Shown here: positions 1 to 7,221 of the stretch, piece by piece
Layout: every line of letters starts with the position of its first letter
How positions within the stretch are numbered: position 1 is the first letter of the stretch
Assembly: GCA_964406005.1 (NCBI GenBank)
Contig: CAYOPZ010000053.1
Location: 1-16,783 of the forward strand
Source of the DNA: CAYOPZ01 sp964406005
GTDB lineage: Bacteria; Bacteroidota; Bacteroidia; Bacteroidales; SM23-62
Direction: 5' to 3'
DNA: 16,783 nucleotides
Position numbers and translations under genes: made by a program
The notes under the pieces: model-generated
What the model saw: only the letters and a program-made list of their open reading frames with translations
Databases searched by the model: none
What the model was told of the DNA's origin: nothing

Positions 1-2
1 TT

Positions 3-749
3 CTTTTAATAATCGTAATTCTCCAACCGATTCTTGTCCTATTAATAAACTATTTATATACTCTTGAATATTACGAACCGATTTCTGTTTGGTCATATTA
101 TCTGATAAATCCTACTCTGCAGGGTAGTTTAATCGTTTTACTTATTTGGGGCTTAATCATATTCAAGATAGGCAAACATAATCTTGCATCTATTTGGCTG
201 GATAGAAAGAAATTAATAAACGGGCTGGTTTTAGGGATAATATTCTGGCTGATTATTCAGACTTCAGCATTCATATATTCATTGTTTTCAGGGAGTTCTC
301 TGTCCTTGCACCGGCATATCAATGTAGAGACAGGAGCTTTTCTTGGACAATTATTTGGTAATGCCCTGACTGAAGAATTAATATTTCGCAGTATTTTCTT
401 TTTACAACTTTATATTCTCCTGAAAAAACGATCTTCAGACCGAACAGCATTTATTATTTCCATAATAATTTCTCAACTCTTTTTTGCTGTGTGTCATTTA
501 CCAAACCGGATATTTATTAAACACTATGAGAATTTATTCTTTGACCAGGTTCGACTATTTATTTTAGGAGTACTTTTTGTTATATTTTTTGTCAGAACGA
601 AGAATTTTACTTTAACCGTGTTTATTCATTCTTTGTTTAATCATCCGTTACGAATATTTGATGCAAATATTCCATACGATTTGGTTGTTTTCGTAATATT
701 CTTATTGACAATGATTTTCTGGAATAAAATTCGATTGAAATTTGGCTAA
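3..749 (+). CDS. CPBP (CAAX/abortive-infection) family intramembrane metalloprotease, 5' partial
   Basis: The reading frame is open from base 3 to the TAA at 747-749 (248 codons) with no ATG upstream, so the gene starts outside the window. A TTG at 282 is in frame but lies inside a hydrophobic segment and is not a credible start. Almost the whole visible protein is hydrophobic, with several membrane-spanning stretches. The three motifs of the CPBP family are present: a Glu-Glu pair followed by Arg (TEELIFR, Glu codons 372-377), Phe-x3-His (His codon 495-497), and His-x3-Asn (HSLFN, codons 627-641). These residues are the known metal and catalytic site of Rce1/CPBP membrane proteases. The substrate cannot be told; relatives act in prenyl-protein processing, bacteriocin self-immunity or sigma-factor pathways. 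The DNA is very AT-rich (14 of the first 60 bases are G or C), unlike the core genes. The family call is fairly sure, the role unknown. Confidence 0.8.
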   Translation, partial: LLIIVILQPILVLLINYLYTLEYYEPISVWSYYLINPTLQGSLIVLLIWGLIIFKIGKHNLASIWLDRKKLINGLVLGIIFWLIIQTSAFIYSLFSGSSLSLHRHINVETGAFLGQLFGNALTEELIFRSIFFLQLYILLKKRSSDRTAFIISIIISQLFFAVCHLPNRIFIKHYENLFFDQVRLFILGVLFVIFFVRTKNFTLTVFIHSLFNHPLRIFDANIPYDLVVFVIFLLTMIFWNKIRLKFG

Positions 750-826
750 CAGGATAATTAAAAACAATGAACTGGAGAAAAACACTCTAACGTTGGCTGT
801 ATATATTAAGCATATATGGTGCGATA

Positions 827-2020
827 ATGTTAATAGATAAACTGAAGGAGTTTCTGCGTTTAGAGGCAGCCGGTGGAATACTTCTTCTGGCAGCTGCTTT
901 GCTGGCGTTGTTGGCGAAAAACTCACCTGCCGGCGTTTATTATGATGCGCTGCTGGAAACACCTGTCGCAATTCAAATTGGTGAATTTGAAATTGCAAAA
1001 CCCCTGCTGTTATGGATCAATGATGGCCTGATGGCCATGTTCTTCTTTCTTATCGGGCTGGAAGTAAAGCGGGAGTTCCTGGCAGGCGAACTTTCTGAAC
1101 CATCCCGTATTTTTTTGCCCGTCATTGCAGCGATTGGGGGCATGGCTTTGCCCGCTGTTATTTATGCGTCAATGAATTGGGGCGATCCCATTGCAATGAA
1201 AGGTTTGGCAATTCCGTCAACTACCGATATCGCATTTTCACTGGGAGTGCTTGCGCTCTTAGGCAGTCGGATCCCACAAGCGCTTAAGCTGTTCCTGATG
1301 ACATTGGCCATTATTGATGACCTGGGCGCTATCATAATCATTGCGGTTTTTTACACTACCGATCTATCGCTCTCATCATTACTTTTAGCGGTGATTGCCG
1401 TATTGGTACTGTTTATATTGAATCGAAAGGGTGTATTGAGCCTGGCTCCTTATCTGCTTGTCGGTCTTGTACTCTGGACTGCTGTTTTGAAATCAGGTGT
1501 GCATGCAACATTGGCGGGCGTATTAACGGCCTTTTTTATCCCCTTCAAAAAAGAACCTGGTGAATCACAGACCCAACTGGAAAAGCTGGAGCATGACCTT
1601 CATCCGGCTGTTGCCTTTGGTATTTTGCCGCTCTTTGCTTTTGCAAACGCAGGCATATCGTTTGATGGTATTACCATTGATTCCTTTCTTCACCCTGTAA
1701 CTTTAGGCATTGCTGCCGGTCTTTTATTCGGGAACCAGCTGGGCGTATTCGGTTTTAGTTGGGTGGCAATAAAACTGGGTATTTCAAAACTACCCGAAGG
1801 TGTAGGGTGGGGGCAGTTATACGGTGTAGCCTTGCTTTGCGGTATAGGTTTTACCATGAGCCTGTTCGTCGGTTCTCTGGCCTTTGAACAGGGCGGTCCT
1901 GATTATGCTGTTGATGACAGGCTGGGTATTCTGTTTGGCTCACTTGTATCCGGGATTTCAGGATATGTGGTGTTACGTTTAACCGGCAGAAACAGCAGCT
2001 CATCTGCTGAAGCAGGTTAA
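827..2020 (+). CDS. nhaA: Na+/H+ antiporter NhaA
   Basis: Inner-membrane antiporter that exports Na+ (or Li+) in exchange for protons, giving salt and alkaline-pH tolerance. The protein is 397 aa, close to the 388 aa of the E. coli protein, and hydrophobic throughout. Hallmarks: the N-terminal RLEAAGGILL segment (11-20), the TDIAFSLG motif (Asp134, matching E. coli Asp133), and the AIIDDLGA motif (Asp164 and Asp165, matching the ion-binding Asp163/Asp164). CGIGFTMSLF (339-348) matches the conserved late helix. At the position of E. coli Lys300 (the GKPLG segment of helix 10) this protein has Asn303 (FGNQLG), which is unusual. Start: ATG at 827 with no clear ribosome binding site, as is common in Bacteroidota; the start places the N-terminus as in the family. 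It is 77 bases after the CPBP gene and 35 bases before the UvrA-like gene, so all may be cotranscribed. Confidence 0.95.
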   Translation: MLIDKLKEFLRLEAAGGILLLAAALLALLAKNSPAGVYYDALLETPVAIQIGEFEIAKPLLLWINDGLMAMFFFLIGLEVKREFLAGELSEPSRIFLPVIAAIGGMALPAVIYASMNWGDPIAMKGLAIPSTTDIAFSLGVLALLGSRIPQALKLFLMTLAIIDDLGAIIIIAVFYTTDLSLSSLLLAVIAVLVLFILNRKGVLSLAPYLLVGLVLWTAVLKSGVHATLAGVLTAFFIPFKKEPGESQTQLEKLEHDLHPAVAFGILPLFAFANAGISFDGITIDSFLHPVTLGIAAGLLFGNQLGVFGFSWVAIKLGISKLPEGVGWGQLYGVALLCGIGFTMSLFVGSLAFEQGGPDYAVDDRLGILFGSLVSGISGYVVLRLTGRNSSSSAEAG

Positions 2021-2041
2021 CATTTACCAATTTGTCTTAAT

Positions 2042-2046
2042 AGAGG
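2042..2046 (+). promoter_or_regulatory. Ribosome binding site that fixes the start of the UvrA-like gene
   Basis: AGAGG at 2042-2046 lies 9 bases before ATG 2056 but directly touches the upstream in-frame ATG at 2047. The normal spacing to 2056 makes that the better start; the protein then begins Met-Asp-Thr-His. Clear Shine-Dalgarno sequences are rare in this window, which makes this one notable. Confidence 0.55.
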
Positions 2047-2055
2047 ATGCACATA

Positions 2056-4356
2056 ATGGACACACATTCACAGCATTCAAAGGTATATGACAACATCAGT
2101 ATTGTTAATGCCCGGGTACATAATCTGAAAAACATCACTGTTGAAATTCCAAAACACAAGGTAGTCGTGTTTACAGGGGTCTCCGGATCGGGAAAATCAT
2201 CACTGGTGTTCGATACGATTTATACGGAAGCCCAGCGACAACTTATTGAAACTTTTTCAACGTTCGCGAGAAGACGATTACCCAAATTATCCCGTCCGGA
2301 TGTCGATGAAATCACGAATATCTCAACAGCCATAGTGATCGATCAGAAAAGGCTGGGCATGAATCTCCGGAGTACCGTTGGCACTGCGACCGAAATATAT
2401 ACCCATCTTCGTCTTCTCTATTCAAGGATTGGAATCCCGAATATTGGTCCATCATTTTATTTTGGATTCAATCATCCTGAAGGCATGTGTCCCGAATGCA
2501 AGGGACTGGGGAAACGCATCACGATTGATGTTGATCAAATGCTGGATACTACAAAATCATTGCGGGAAGGGGCGATTAACCATCCAGACCATAAAATTGG
2601 TGGGTGGAACTGGCGTGAGATTATTGGAATCAACCTGTTTGATTGTGATAAACCCCTTCAGGAATTTTCTGATGACGAAATGCACAGACTTCTGTATGCA
2701 GAAGGGATTCCGATCGAGAAGCAGCATGGAGCCGGAACATACACCAAGAATTATGAAGGCATCGTCCGGAGACTTGAACGCCTTCACATAAATAAAGCGG
2801 AAGGCCAGTTAAGTGAAGCAAGAAGGAATGTGTATCAGAAATACTTTGTTTACGCGGATTGCCCTGCCTGCCAGGGTACCAGGTTAAATGAAAGAGCACG
2901 TGGTGTAAAACTCAACAGCAAATCCATTGATCAACTTGTAAGGATGGAACTGACCTCCCTTGATCAGTTCCTTTCTGAAGTGCAAGGTGATATTGCAGCT
3001 CCCCTGGTAAGAAAAATGCGCAGAACCTTGTCGCACCTCATTGAAATTGGTGTTGGCTATCTTTCATTGAACCGGGAAGTTGGAACTTTGTCCGGTGGGG
3101 AATCCCAACGGGTAAAGATGGCACGACAGCTTGATTGCGATCTTGTCGATATGATGTATATCATGGACGAGCCGTCAATTGGGCTTCACCCTCGTGATAT
3201 TGGCAGGCTGATTGATATGCTGTATCAGATGAAAAACCGGGGTAACAGCATCCTGGTGGTGGAACATGATCCCGCTGTCATAAAATCGGCGGAGTGGGTC
3301 ATTGATATTGGGCCGGAAGCCGGGATGCACGGGGGGAAGATTATCTATTCCGGTCCCTTAAAGCAGTTGGCCCAGTCAGAAAGCATTACAGGGAAGTATC
3401 TCCGGAAGCATACGAATATCCTCAGGAAAAGAAAACAGGCGTCGGACTATTTTGAGATCCATAATGCGGTTATTCACAACCTGAAAACGATCAGTGTTCG
3501 CATTCCAAAAGGGGTGCTGACCTGTGTTACGGGAGTTGCGGGCAGTGGAAAAAGCAGTCTGATCAATGATGTGTTCGTTAAACAGCAGCATGATGCTGTT
3601 GTTATTGATCAGTCCCCGGTTGGTAAAAGTATTCGGTCAAATCCGGCCACTTATACCGGAATGTTTACCCTGATCAGAGAAGAGTTTGCAAAAGAAACGG
3701 GCAGTAAATCATCTCTTTTTAGTTTCAATTCCAAAGGAGCATGTCCCAAGTGCAAGGGAAACGGTTTTGTCAGCGTCGAAATGAGTTTCCTTGACGATAT
3801 CCACATTACCTGTGATGAATGCGGAGGGCAAAAATATCAGGATGATGTCCTTAAATTAACGTATAGAGGGAAAAATATTTATGAGGTCCTTGAGATGACA
3901 ATTAATTCCGCCCTTGAATACTTCAATCAGGCTCAGATCGTCAAACGGCTACGCACACTTCAGGATGTTGGGCTGGGTTACTTGAAAATAGGTCAGCCAC
4001 TGTCAACGCTTTCGGGCGGGGAAGCCCAACGGATAAAGCTGGCATCAGAGCTACATAAAGAGGGGCATCTTTACATCCTGGATGAACCTACCACCGGGCT
4101 TCATATGGCAGATATAGACAGACTTTCAGCCATCATCTCACGACTGGTTGAACAAGATAACACAGTTGTGATCATTGAGCACAATCTTGATATTATCAAA
4201 CAGGCAGACTGGATCATAGATTTAGGGCCTGAAGGCGGTGCAAAAGGGGGTGAAATTCTTTTCGAAGGACTACCTGAAGACATTGTTCATTGTGAAAACA
4301 GTTTCACAGGAGCATATTTAAAAAATGTCCTGAACAACTCACAGAACTATGGATAA
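2056..4356 (+). CDS. UvrA-like twin-ABC ATPase lacking the UvrB-binding domain (UvrA2/DrrC type)
   Basis: A 766-aa protein with the two-ABC architecture of excinuclease subunit UvrA, but clearly shorter than the roughly 940 aa of the repair enzyme. From start 2056: Walker A1 GVSGSGKSS (41-49), zinc pairs CPEC (145/148) and CPAC (269/272), signature LSGGESQR (345-352), Walker B with DEPSIGLHP, H-loop His404; then Walker A2 GVAGSGKSS (493-501), zinc module CPKC...CDEC (563/566 and 586/589), signature LSGGEAQR (652-659), Walker B DEPTTGLH and His709. The stretch after Walker A1, which in UvrA carries the UvrB-binding domain and an extra CxxC, is missing. Known proteins of this shape are UvrA2 of Deinococcus and DrrC of daunorubicin producers, tied to DNA-lesion tolerance or drug resistance rather than standard excision repair. 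Here the function is inferred only. It follows nhaA by 35 bases and overlaps the lipocalin gene. Confidence 0.88.
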   Translation: MDTHSQHSKVYDNISIVNARVHNLKNITVEIPKHKVVVFTGVSGSGKSSLVFDTIYTEAQRQLIETFSTFARRRLPKLSRPDVDEITNISTAIVIDQKRLGMNLRSTVGTATEIYTHLRLLYSRIGIPNIGPSFYFGFNHPEGMCPECKGLGKRITIDVDQMLDTTKSLREGAINHPDHKIGGWNWREIIGINLFDCDKPLQEFSDDEMHRLLYAEGIPIEKQHGAGTYTKNYEGIVRRLERLHINKAEGQLSEARRNVYQKYFVYADCPACQGTRLNERARGVKLNSKSIDQLVRMELTSLDQFLSEVQGDIAAPLVRKMRRTLSHLIEIGVGYLSLNREVGTLSGGESQRVKMARQLDCDLVDMMYIMDEPSIGLHPRDIGRLIDMLYQMKNRGNSILVVEHDPAVIKSAEWVIDIGPEAGMHGGKIIYSGPLKQLAQSESITGKYLRKHTNILRKRKQASDYFEIHNAVIHNLKTISVRIPKGVLTCVTGVAGSGKSSLINDVFVKQQHDAVVIDQSPVGKSIRSNPATYTGMFTLIREEFAKETGSKSSLFSFNSKGACPKCKGNGFVSVEMSFLDDIHITCDECGGQKYQDDVLKLTYRGKNIYEVLEMTINSALEYFNQAQIVKRLRTLQDVGLGYLKIGQPLSTLSGGEAQRIKLASELHKEGHLYILDEPTTGLHMADIDRLSAIISRLVEQDNTVVIIEHNLDIIKQADWIIDLGPEGGAKGGEILFEGLPEDIVHCENSFTGAYLKNVLNNSQNYG

Positions 4357-4882
4357 AAGCATAACTTTATTCTTGACACTATTCCTGATTGTCCTTTCAT
4401 GCAAAAGTCAAACTCCTATGATTGATAAAACCGTAGTGAAAGAATTGGATATTGAAAGGTACCTGGGTACCTGGTACGAAATAGCCCGTTACGATCATAA
4501 ATTTGAACGTGGGTTGGTAGGAGTTACAGCAAATTATTCATTTCGTGATGACGGGAAAATAAAGGTTTTGAATAGCGGGTATAAGAAAACCCTTAATGGG
4601 AAAAGATCAGAAGCCGTTGGAAAAGCCAGGATCCCAAATCCTGAAGAACCTGCTAAATTGAAAGTATCATTTTTCCTGTTTTTTTACGCGGATTATTTTG
4701 TACTTGAGTTAGACGATAATTATAAATGGGCTGCCATAGGCAGTAGTTCTGATAATTACTTATGGATACTGTCCCGTACACCGCAAATGGATGAAAGTCA
4801 ATACAATGAATTGCTTAATAAGCTGGCAAACAGGGGTTATGATGTCAGTAAACTCATCAAAATTGAACAGAAACCCGATTAG
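4349..4882 (+). CDS. blc: Blc-type bacterial lipocalin, membrane lipoprotein
   Basis: A 177-aa protein that starts with a lipoprotein signal: charged start, hydrophobic core and lipobox VLSC, with Cys18 as the lipidated residue. The rest matches the E. coli outer-membrane lipocalin Blc: GTWYEIAR with the lipocalin GxW motif (40-47), the DHKFERG stretch (49-55), LKVSFF (104-109), and YLWILSRTP (137-145) carrying the conserved Arg of the third lipocalin region. The family forms an eight-stranded barrel that binds lipids such as lysophospholipids and fatty acids and is linked to envelope stress. The start ATG at 4349 overlaps the stop of the UvrA-like gene (4354-4356) in another frame, an 8-base overlap suggesting translational coupling. 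No separate ribosome binding site is obvious. Identity is sure; the ligand is not. Confidence 0.93.
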   Translation: MDKSITLFLTLFLIVLSCKSQTPMIDKTVVKELDIERYLGTWYEIARYDHKFERGLVGVTANYSFRDDGKIKVLNSGYKKTLNGKRSEAVGKARIPNPEEPAKLKVSFFLFFYADYFVLELDDNYKWAAIGSSSDNYLWILSRTPQMDESQYNELLNKLANRGYDVSKLIKIEQKPD

Positions 4883-4954
4883 AATATCCTGAACCACATC
4901 TTGCACTTCAAGAATTAAGTGATTGATTATGAATAATTTAGATTGCTATAGCAA

Positions 4955-5467
4955 ATGAAGAAGATCATTAATTATTTGATTTTAGCTTCTTCTACATTAA
5001 TTGTTAATGGACAGATAAAATCTGAATTACAGGTTGGAGGTTCCAATTTTCTTGGAATGTCACTGAATACTGCATTTGATTTTATCTTATCAGAGAACGG
5101 CTATCATAAAATTACCCCAACAATTGGACTTGGAACTTTAATTACGGGAAGAGAAGATCCGACAAGCATAATGCATTTTGGGCTTAATTATCGTTATAAA
5201 AGATTGGGAATTGGCACAGAAGTTTCTGGTTTCGCCGCAAATCCATTCTGGGGTGATTCATATAACAGTTCATTTGTTGATATGATAGTATATCCAAATA
5301 CAAACTTCACATTCACATCTGCCTCCAACTTTTACTTGAAAGTAACTGCCGGTGCATATTTTGCATTTGATAAAAACTTTCATTATGAAAACGGTAAAAG
5401 CTATATGAACTTTGCAGGTGATGTAATTCCCGGGGGTGGTGTAAGTTTTGGATATATATTTCAATAG
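4955..5467 (+). CDS. Exported protein of unknown function, probably a small outer-membrane beta-barrel
   Basis: A 170-aa protein I do not recognise. It begins MKKIINYLILASSTLIVNGQ, a signal peptide with likely cleavage near residue 19 or 20. The mature part has many short alternating polar/hydrophobic stretches with Gly and aromatic residues (for example GLNYRYKRLGIGTEV and NFYLKVTAGAYFAF) and it ends in GVSFGYIFQ, with an aromatic near the C-terminus. This pattern fits transmembrane beta-strands of an outer-membrane barrel, but the protein is small and no family motif was found. The start ATG has no Shine-Dalgarno sequence. It is AT-rich, lies 72 bases after the lipocalin gene and is followed by the hairpin cluster at 5522-5613, so it may be the last gene of the plus-strand unit or a separate acquisition. 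Confidence 0.65.
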   Translation: MKKIINYLILASSTLIVNGQIKSELQVGGSNFLGMSLNTAFDFILSENGYHKITPTIGLGTLITGREDPTSIMHFGLNYRYKRLGIGTEVSGFAANPFWGDSYNSSFVDMIVYPNTNFTFTSASNFYLKVTAGAYFAFDKNFHYENGKSYMNFAGDVIPGGGVSFGYIFQ

Positions 5468-5521
5468 AAATTCCTAAGAGGGAGCTGAAATCAGGTCTGA
5501 AGATGAATCATAAAATTTGCT

Positions 5522-5585
5522 TTAACATAAAATCGGTGCCGATATTGGGCAACATTCGTTGCGCCAATATCTGATTTTATGTTAA
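5522..5585. repeat. Long imperfect palindrome (extended hairpin)
   Basis: A near-continuous inverted repeat. 5522-5534 (TTAACATAAAATC) pairs perfectly with 5573-5585; 5541-5548 (GATATTGG) pairs with 5564-5571; 5549-5553 (GCAAC) pairs with 5558-5562 around an ATTC loop. In all 26 base pairs, interrupted by an asymmetric internal loop (six bases 5535-5540 against one, 5572) and one bulged base (5563). It is too long and has too many bulges for a plain terminator. It could be a REP-like element, a MITE remnant or a structured RNA end. The pairing is directly visible; the nature is open. Confidence 0.75.
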
Positions 5586-5613
5586 CCAGCGGAGCTGGAC
5601 GCAAATTTTTTTT
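5586..5613 (+). terminator. Candidate intrinsic terminator for the plus-strand gene block
   Basis: CCAGC-GGA-GCTGG (5586-5598) forms a 5-bp stem with a three-base loop, followed after seven bases by eight T (5606-5613). Together with the long hairpin directly before it, this would end transcription coming from 4955-5467. The gap between stem and T-run is larger than in a textbook terminator, so confidence is moderate. Confidence 0.4.
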
Positions 5614-5662
5614 AAATAATATAAATGTCCTATAATATATATTATGTTAAGTAGGGAATTTA

Positions 5663-5705
5663 AATATCAAAGGAGGTACAAAACCGTACCTCCTCTATTG
5701 ATATT
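5663..5705 (-). terminator. Strong hairpin, probable terminator of the TPR gene
   Basis: AATATCAA (5663-5670) plus AGGAGGTAC (5671-5679) pair with GTACCTCCT (5686-5694) and TTGATATT (5698-5705), with a six-base loop and a three-base bulge (5695-5697). It lies 25 bases beyond the stop of the minus-strand TPR gene. On the minus strand the inner GC-rich stem is followed by a T-rich stretch, as expected for an intrinsic terminator; it could act in both directions. Confidence 0.6.
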
Positions 5706-5730
5706 ACAGGTTGTCAGAAATATTTATAAT

Positions 5731-7086
5731 TCATTGAGTCAATTCATCGAGTATGGCTTTTACTTCTTCATATTTATCCGTCATCTTAAGCCTGTAATAA
5801 ATTGTTTGTAATGTCCGAAGGGCATCAATGTCTTTGGGATTTATGGAACGAGCCTTTTCCAGGGGCTCAATGGCAATTTTCAAGGCCTCGTCTGCCTCCT
5901 GCTTGGCCTTATTGTATTCTTCAAGGTCTTCCTTTTCATTTGCAATGTCGTACATTTCCACGGCGTTGTTATAATACAAGGCCCCAAGGTTAAACCAGCC
6001 GTTAAAGTATTCAGGATCAACCTCAATAGATTTATTGTATGATTCAATGGCTTTTTCCTTATCTCCCAGGCGATCATACAATGTTCCTTTGGCAAAATAA
6101 ATGGATGGATTGCTTGTGTCTTTCTCCAGTGCAAGATTCAGATATTTCATGCCGGCTTCACTGTCCCCTGAATTCAGGTAATAATTGATCATTTCATACA
6201 GGATACTGGTGGAATCGGGATACATTTTAAAACCTTGCTGTAAATTGTCCAGTGCCTTTGTCGAATCTTTCATTGCAAGGAACTCTCTTGCCAGCCTGAG
6301 ATAGGCATCACCGCCTCCATAATTGATATCGACCGCCCGTTCATAGTACTTGACGGCCTGTTCATGCTTATCTGCGAGGCTGGCTGAAAGGGCGGCATTA
6401 AAGATGGCCATGGAATCCACGAAATTATCATAAACGGGCGTTTCACTTGTTTTAAGGATAAACTCGAAATTTTCAAGGGCTTTGGCATAATCCTCCCTTA
6501 AGTAATGGAGTACGGCATCCCTCTCAAACTGTTGCTTAAGCCGGTCAAGATCCTCGCGAATCTTGTTGTCATTCTTGCCTTCCTCATCGAGTTCAAGGGC
6601 TTTGGTAAATGATTCGAGTGCCAACGGCAATGGATTCTCCTGGATTGTCTGCGTTTCAACCCAGTCTACTACCTCATTGTTTTTGAAGATGAGTGTGATC
6701 CGGTCGTAAATGCGCAATTCCTGTCCCTGCTCGTTTGTTTTGGTTTCATTGGGACTGCCCATTAGGAGATCGGCTTCGGAAGCTGCCATTCCCAGCCTGA
6801 CAAATTCAATATTCACATCATGAATATCCTGAAGCAATTCTCCTCTTTTGATCCAGGTTTTCGGTTTTAAACTCTTTTTTTCATCCTGAATGTCTTCATT
6901 GCTTTTTTCCCACTTTTTCTCCAGTGATTTGTAATTCAGCGTAGGTGTTGCAGTACCCTGGGTACCAGGTCCCTGTCCACCCTGTGGTCCTCCCGATGGT
7001 GGTTGTCCTCCACCACCTCTTCCCGGCTGTGCGCTGACATATAAGAAGCATAATAATACAGAAGCGGTGATAATGATACGTTTCAT
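5731..7086 (-). CDS. Secreted tetratricopeptide-repeat protein with a possible BamE-like segment
   Basis: A 451-aa protein. Residues 1-19 are a signal peptide (cleavage likely after VSA, before Gln20). Residues 21-46 are a low-complexity Gly/Pro/Gln linker. Residues about 95-143 (RLGMAASEADLLMGSP, then RIYDRITLIF and a final NNEVVDW) resemble the BamE/SmpA fold pattern: Gly-Met, a helix, Leu/Met-Gly-x-Pro, then two strands. From about 185 to the end it is a chain of TPR units, the clearest at 224-254, 258-288, 293-323 and 327-357 (GDKEKAIESYNKSIEVDP), with a longer degenerate unit after that. TPRs bind other proteins; the location should be periplasmic. It lies 135 bases downstream of gyrA on the same strand, a neighbourhood I associate with Bacteroidales, and has its own promoter candidate. 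Start ATG 7086 is fixed by the signal peptide. The specific role is unknown. Confidence 0.85.
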   Translation of the reverse strand: MKRIIITASVLLCFLYVSAQPGRGGGGQPPSGGPQGGQGPGTQGTATPTLNYKSLEKKWEKSNEDIQDEKKSLKPKTWIKRGELLQDIHDVNIEFVRLGMAASEADLLMGSPNETKTNEQGQELRIYDRITLIFKNNEVVDWVETQTIQENPLPLALESFTKALELDEEGKNDNKIREDLDRLKQQFERDAVLHYLREDYAKALENFEFILKTSETPVYDNFVDSMAIFNAALSASLADKHEQAVKYYERAVDINYGGGDAYLRLAREFLAMKDSTKALDNLQQGFKMYPDSTSILYEMINYYLNSGDSEAGMKYLNLALEKDTSNPSIYFAKGTLYDRLGDKEKAIESYNKSIEVDPEYFNGWFNLGALYYNNAVEMYDIANEKEDLEEYNKAKQEADEALKIAIEPLEKARSINPKDIDALRTLQTIYYRLKMTDKYEEVKAILDELTQ

Positions 7087-7122
7087 GTTACTGGCGTTTG
7101 GTTAATTGATTTTTCTGATGCA

Positions 7123-7152
7123 CAAATATATTATTTCCTTTAAAAGATCAAA
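7123..7152 (-). promoter_or_regulatory. Candidate Bacteroidota-type promoter of the TPR gene
   Basis: Read on the minus strand: TTTG (7152 to 7149), 18 bases, then TATATTTG (7130 to 7123). This matches the Bacteroidota housekeeping pattern TTTG at -33 and TAnnTTTG at -7 and would give a leader of roughly 30 bases before ATG 7086. It suggests the TPR gene can be transcribed apart from gyrA. Confidence 0.55.
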
Positions 7153-7221
7153 ATCCTTGCCAAACCCTAAATTGACGATAATTGCCAAGGTTGGTAAACT
7201 GAAGCAAAGATAAGTATTTTT

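Noticed and set aside
282..749. CPBP gene starting at TTG 282.
   Set aside because: The frame is open all the way to the left window edge and the upstream codons give more membrane segments, so the gene is 5' truncated.
744..798. Possible integron attC site: GGCTAAC (744-750, overlapping the CPBP stop) and GTTGGCT (792-798), with AAC before the GTT.
   Set aside because: The outer boxes pair only with two G-T wobbles and the 41 bases between them show no inner palindrome, which an attC needs. No integrase gene is in the window.
5520..5587. The long hairpin read as an attC site (TTTAAC at one end, GTTAACC at the other).
   Set aside because: The boxes do not match RYYYAAC/GTTRRRY well, and the outer stem continues without the unpaired spacer seen in attC sites. 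No similar site follows the other genes of the block.
5481..5597. Direct repeat GGAGCTG (5481-5487 and 5591-5597) around the long hairpin as a target-site duplication.
   Set aside because: Seven bases can match by chance, and the copies do not sit at the hairpin ends (34 and 5 bases away).
5468..5730. A hidden small gene in the 263-base gap before the TPR gene.
   Set aside because: No frame with a start and plausible composition was seen; the stretch is explained by three hairpins and AT-rich sequence.
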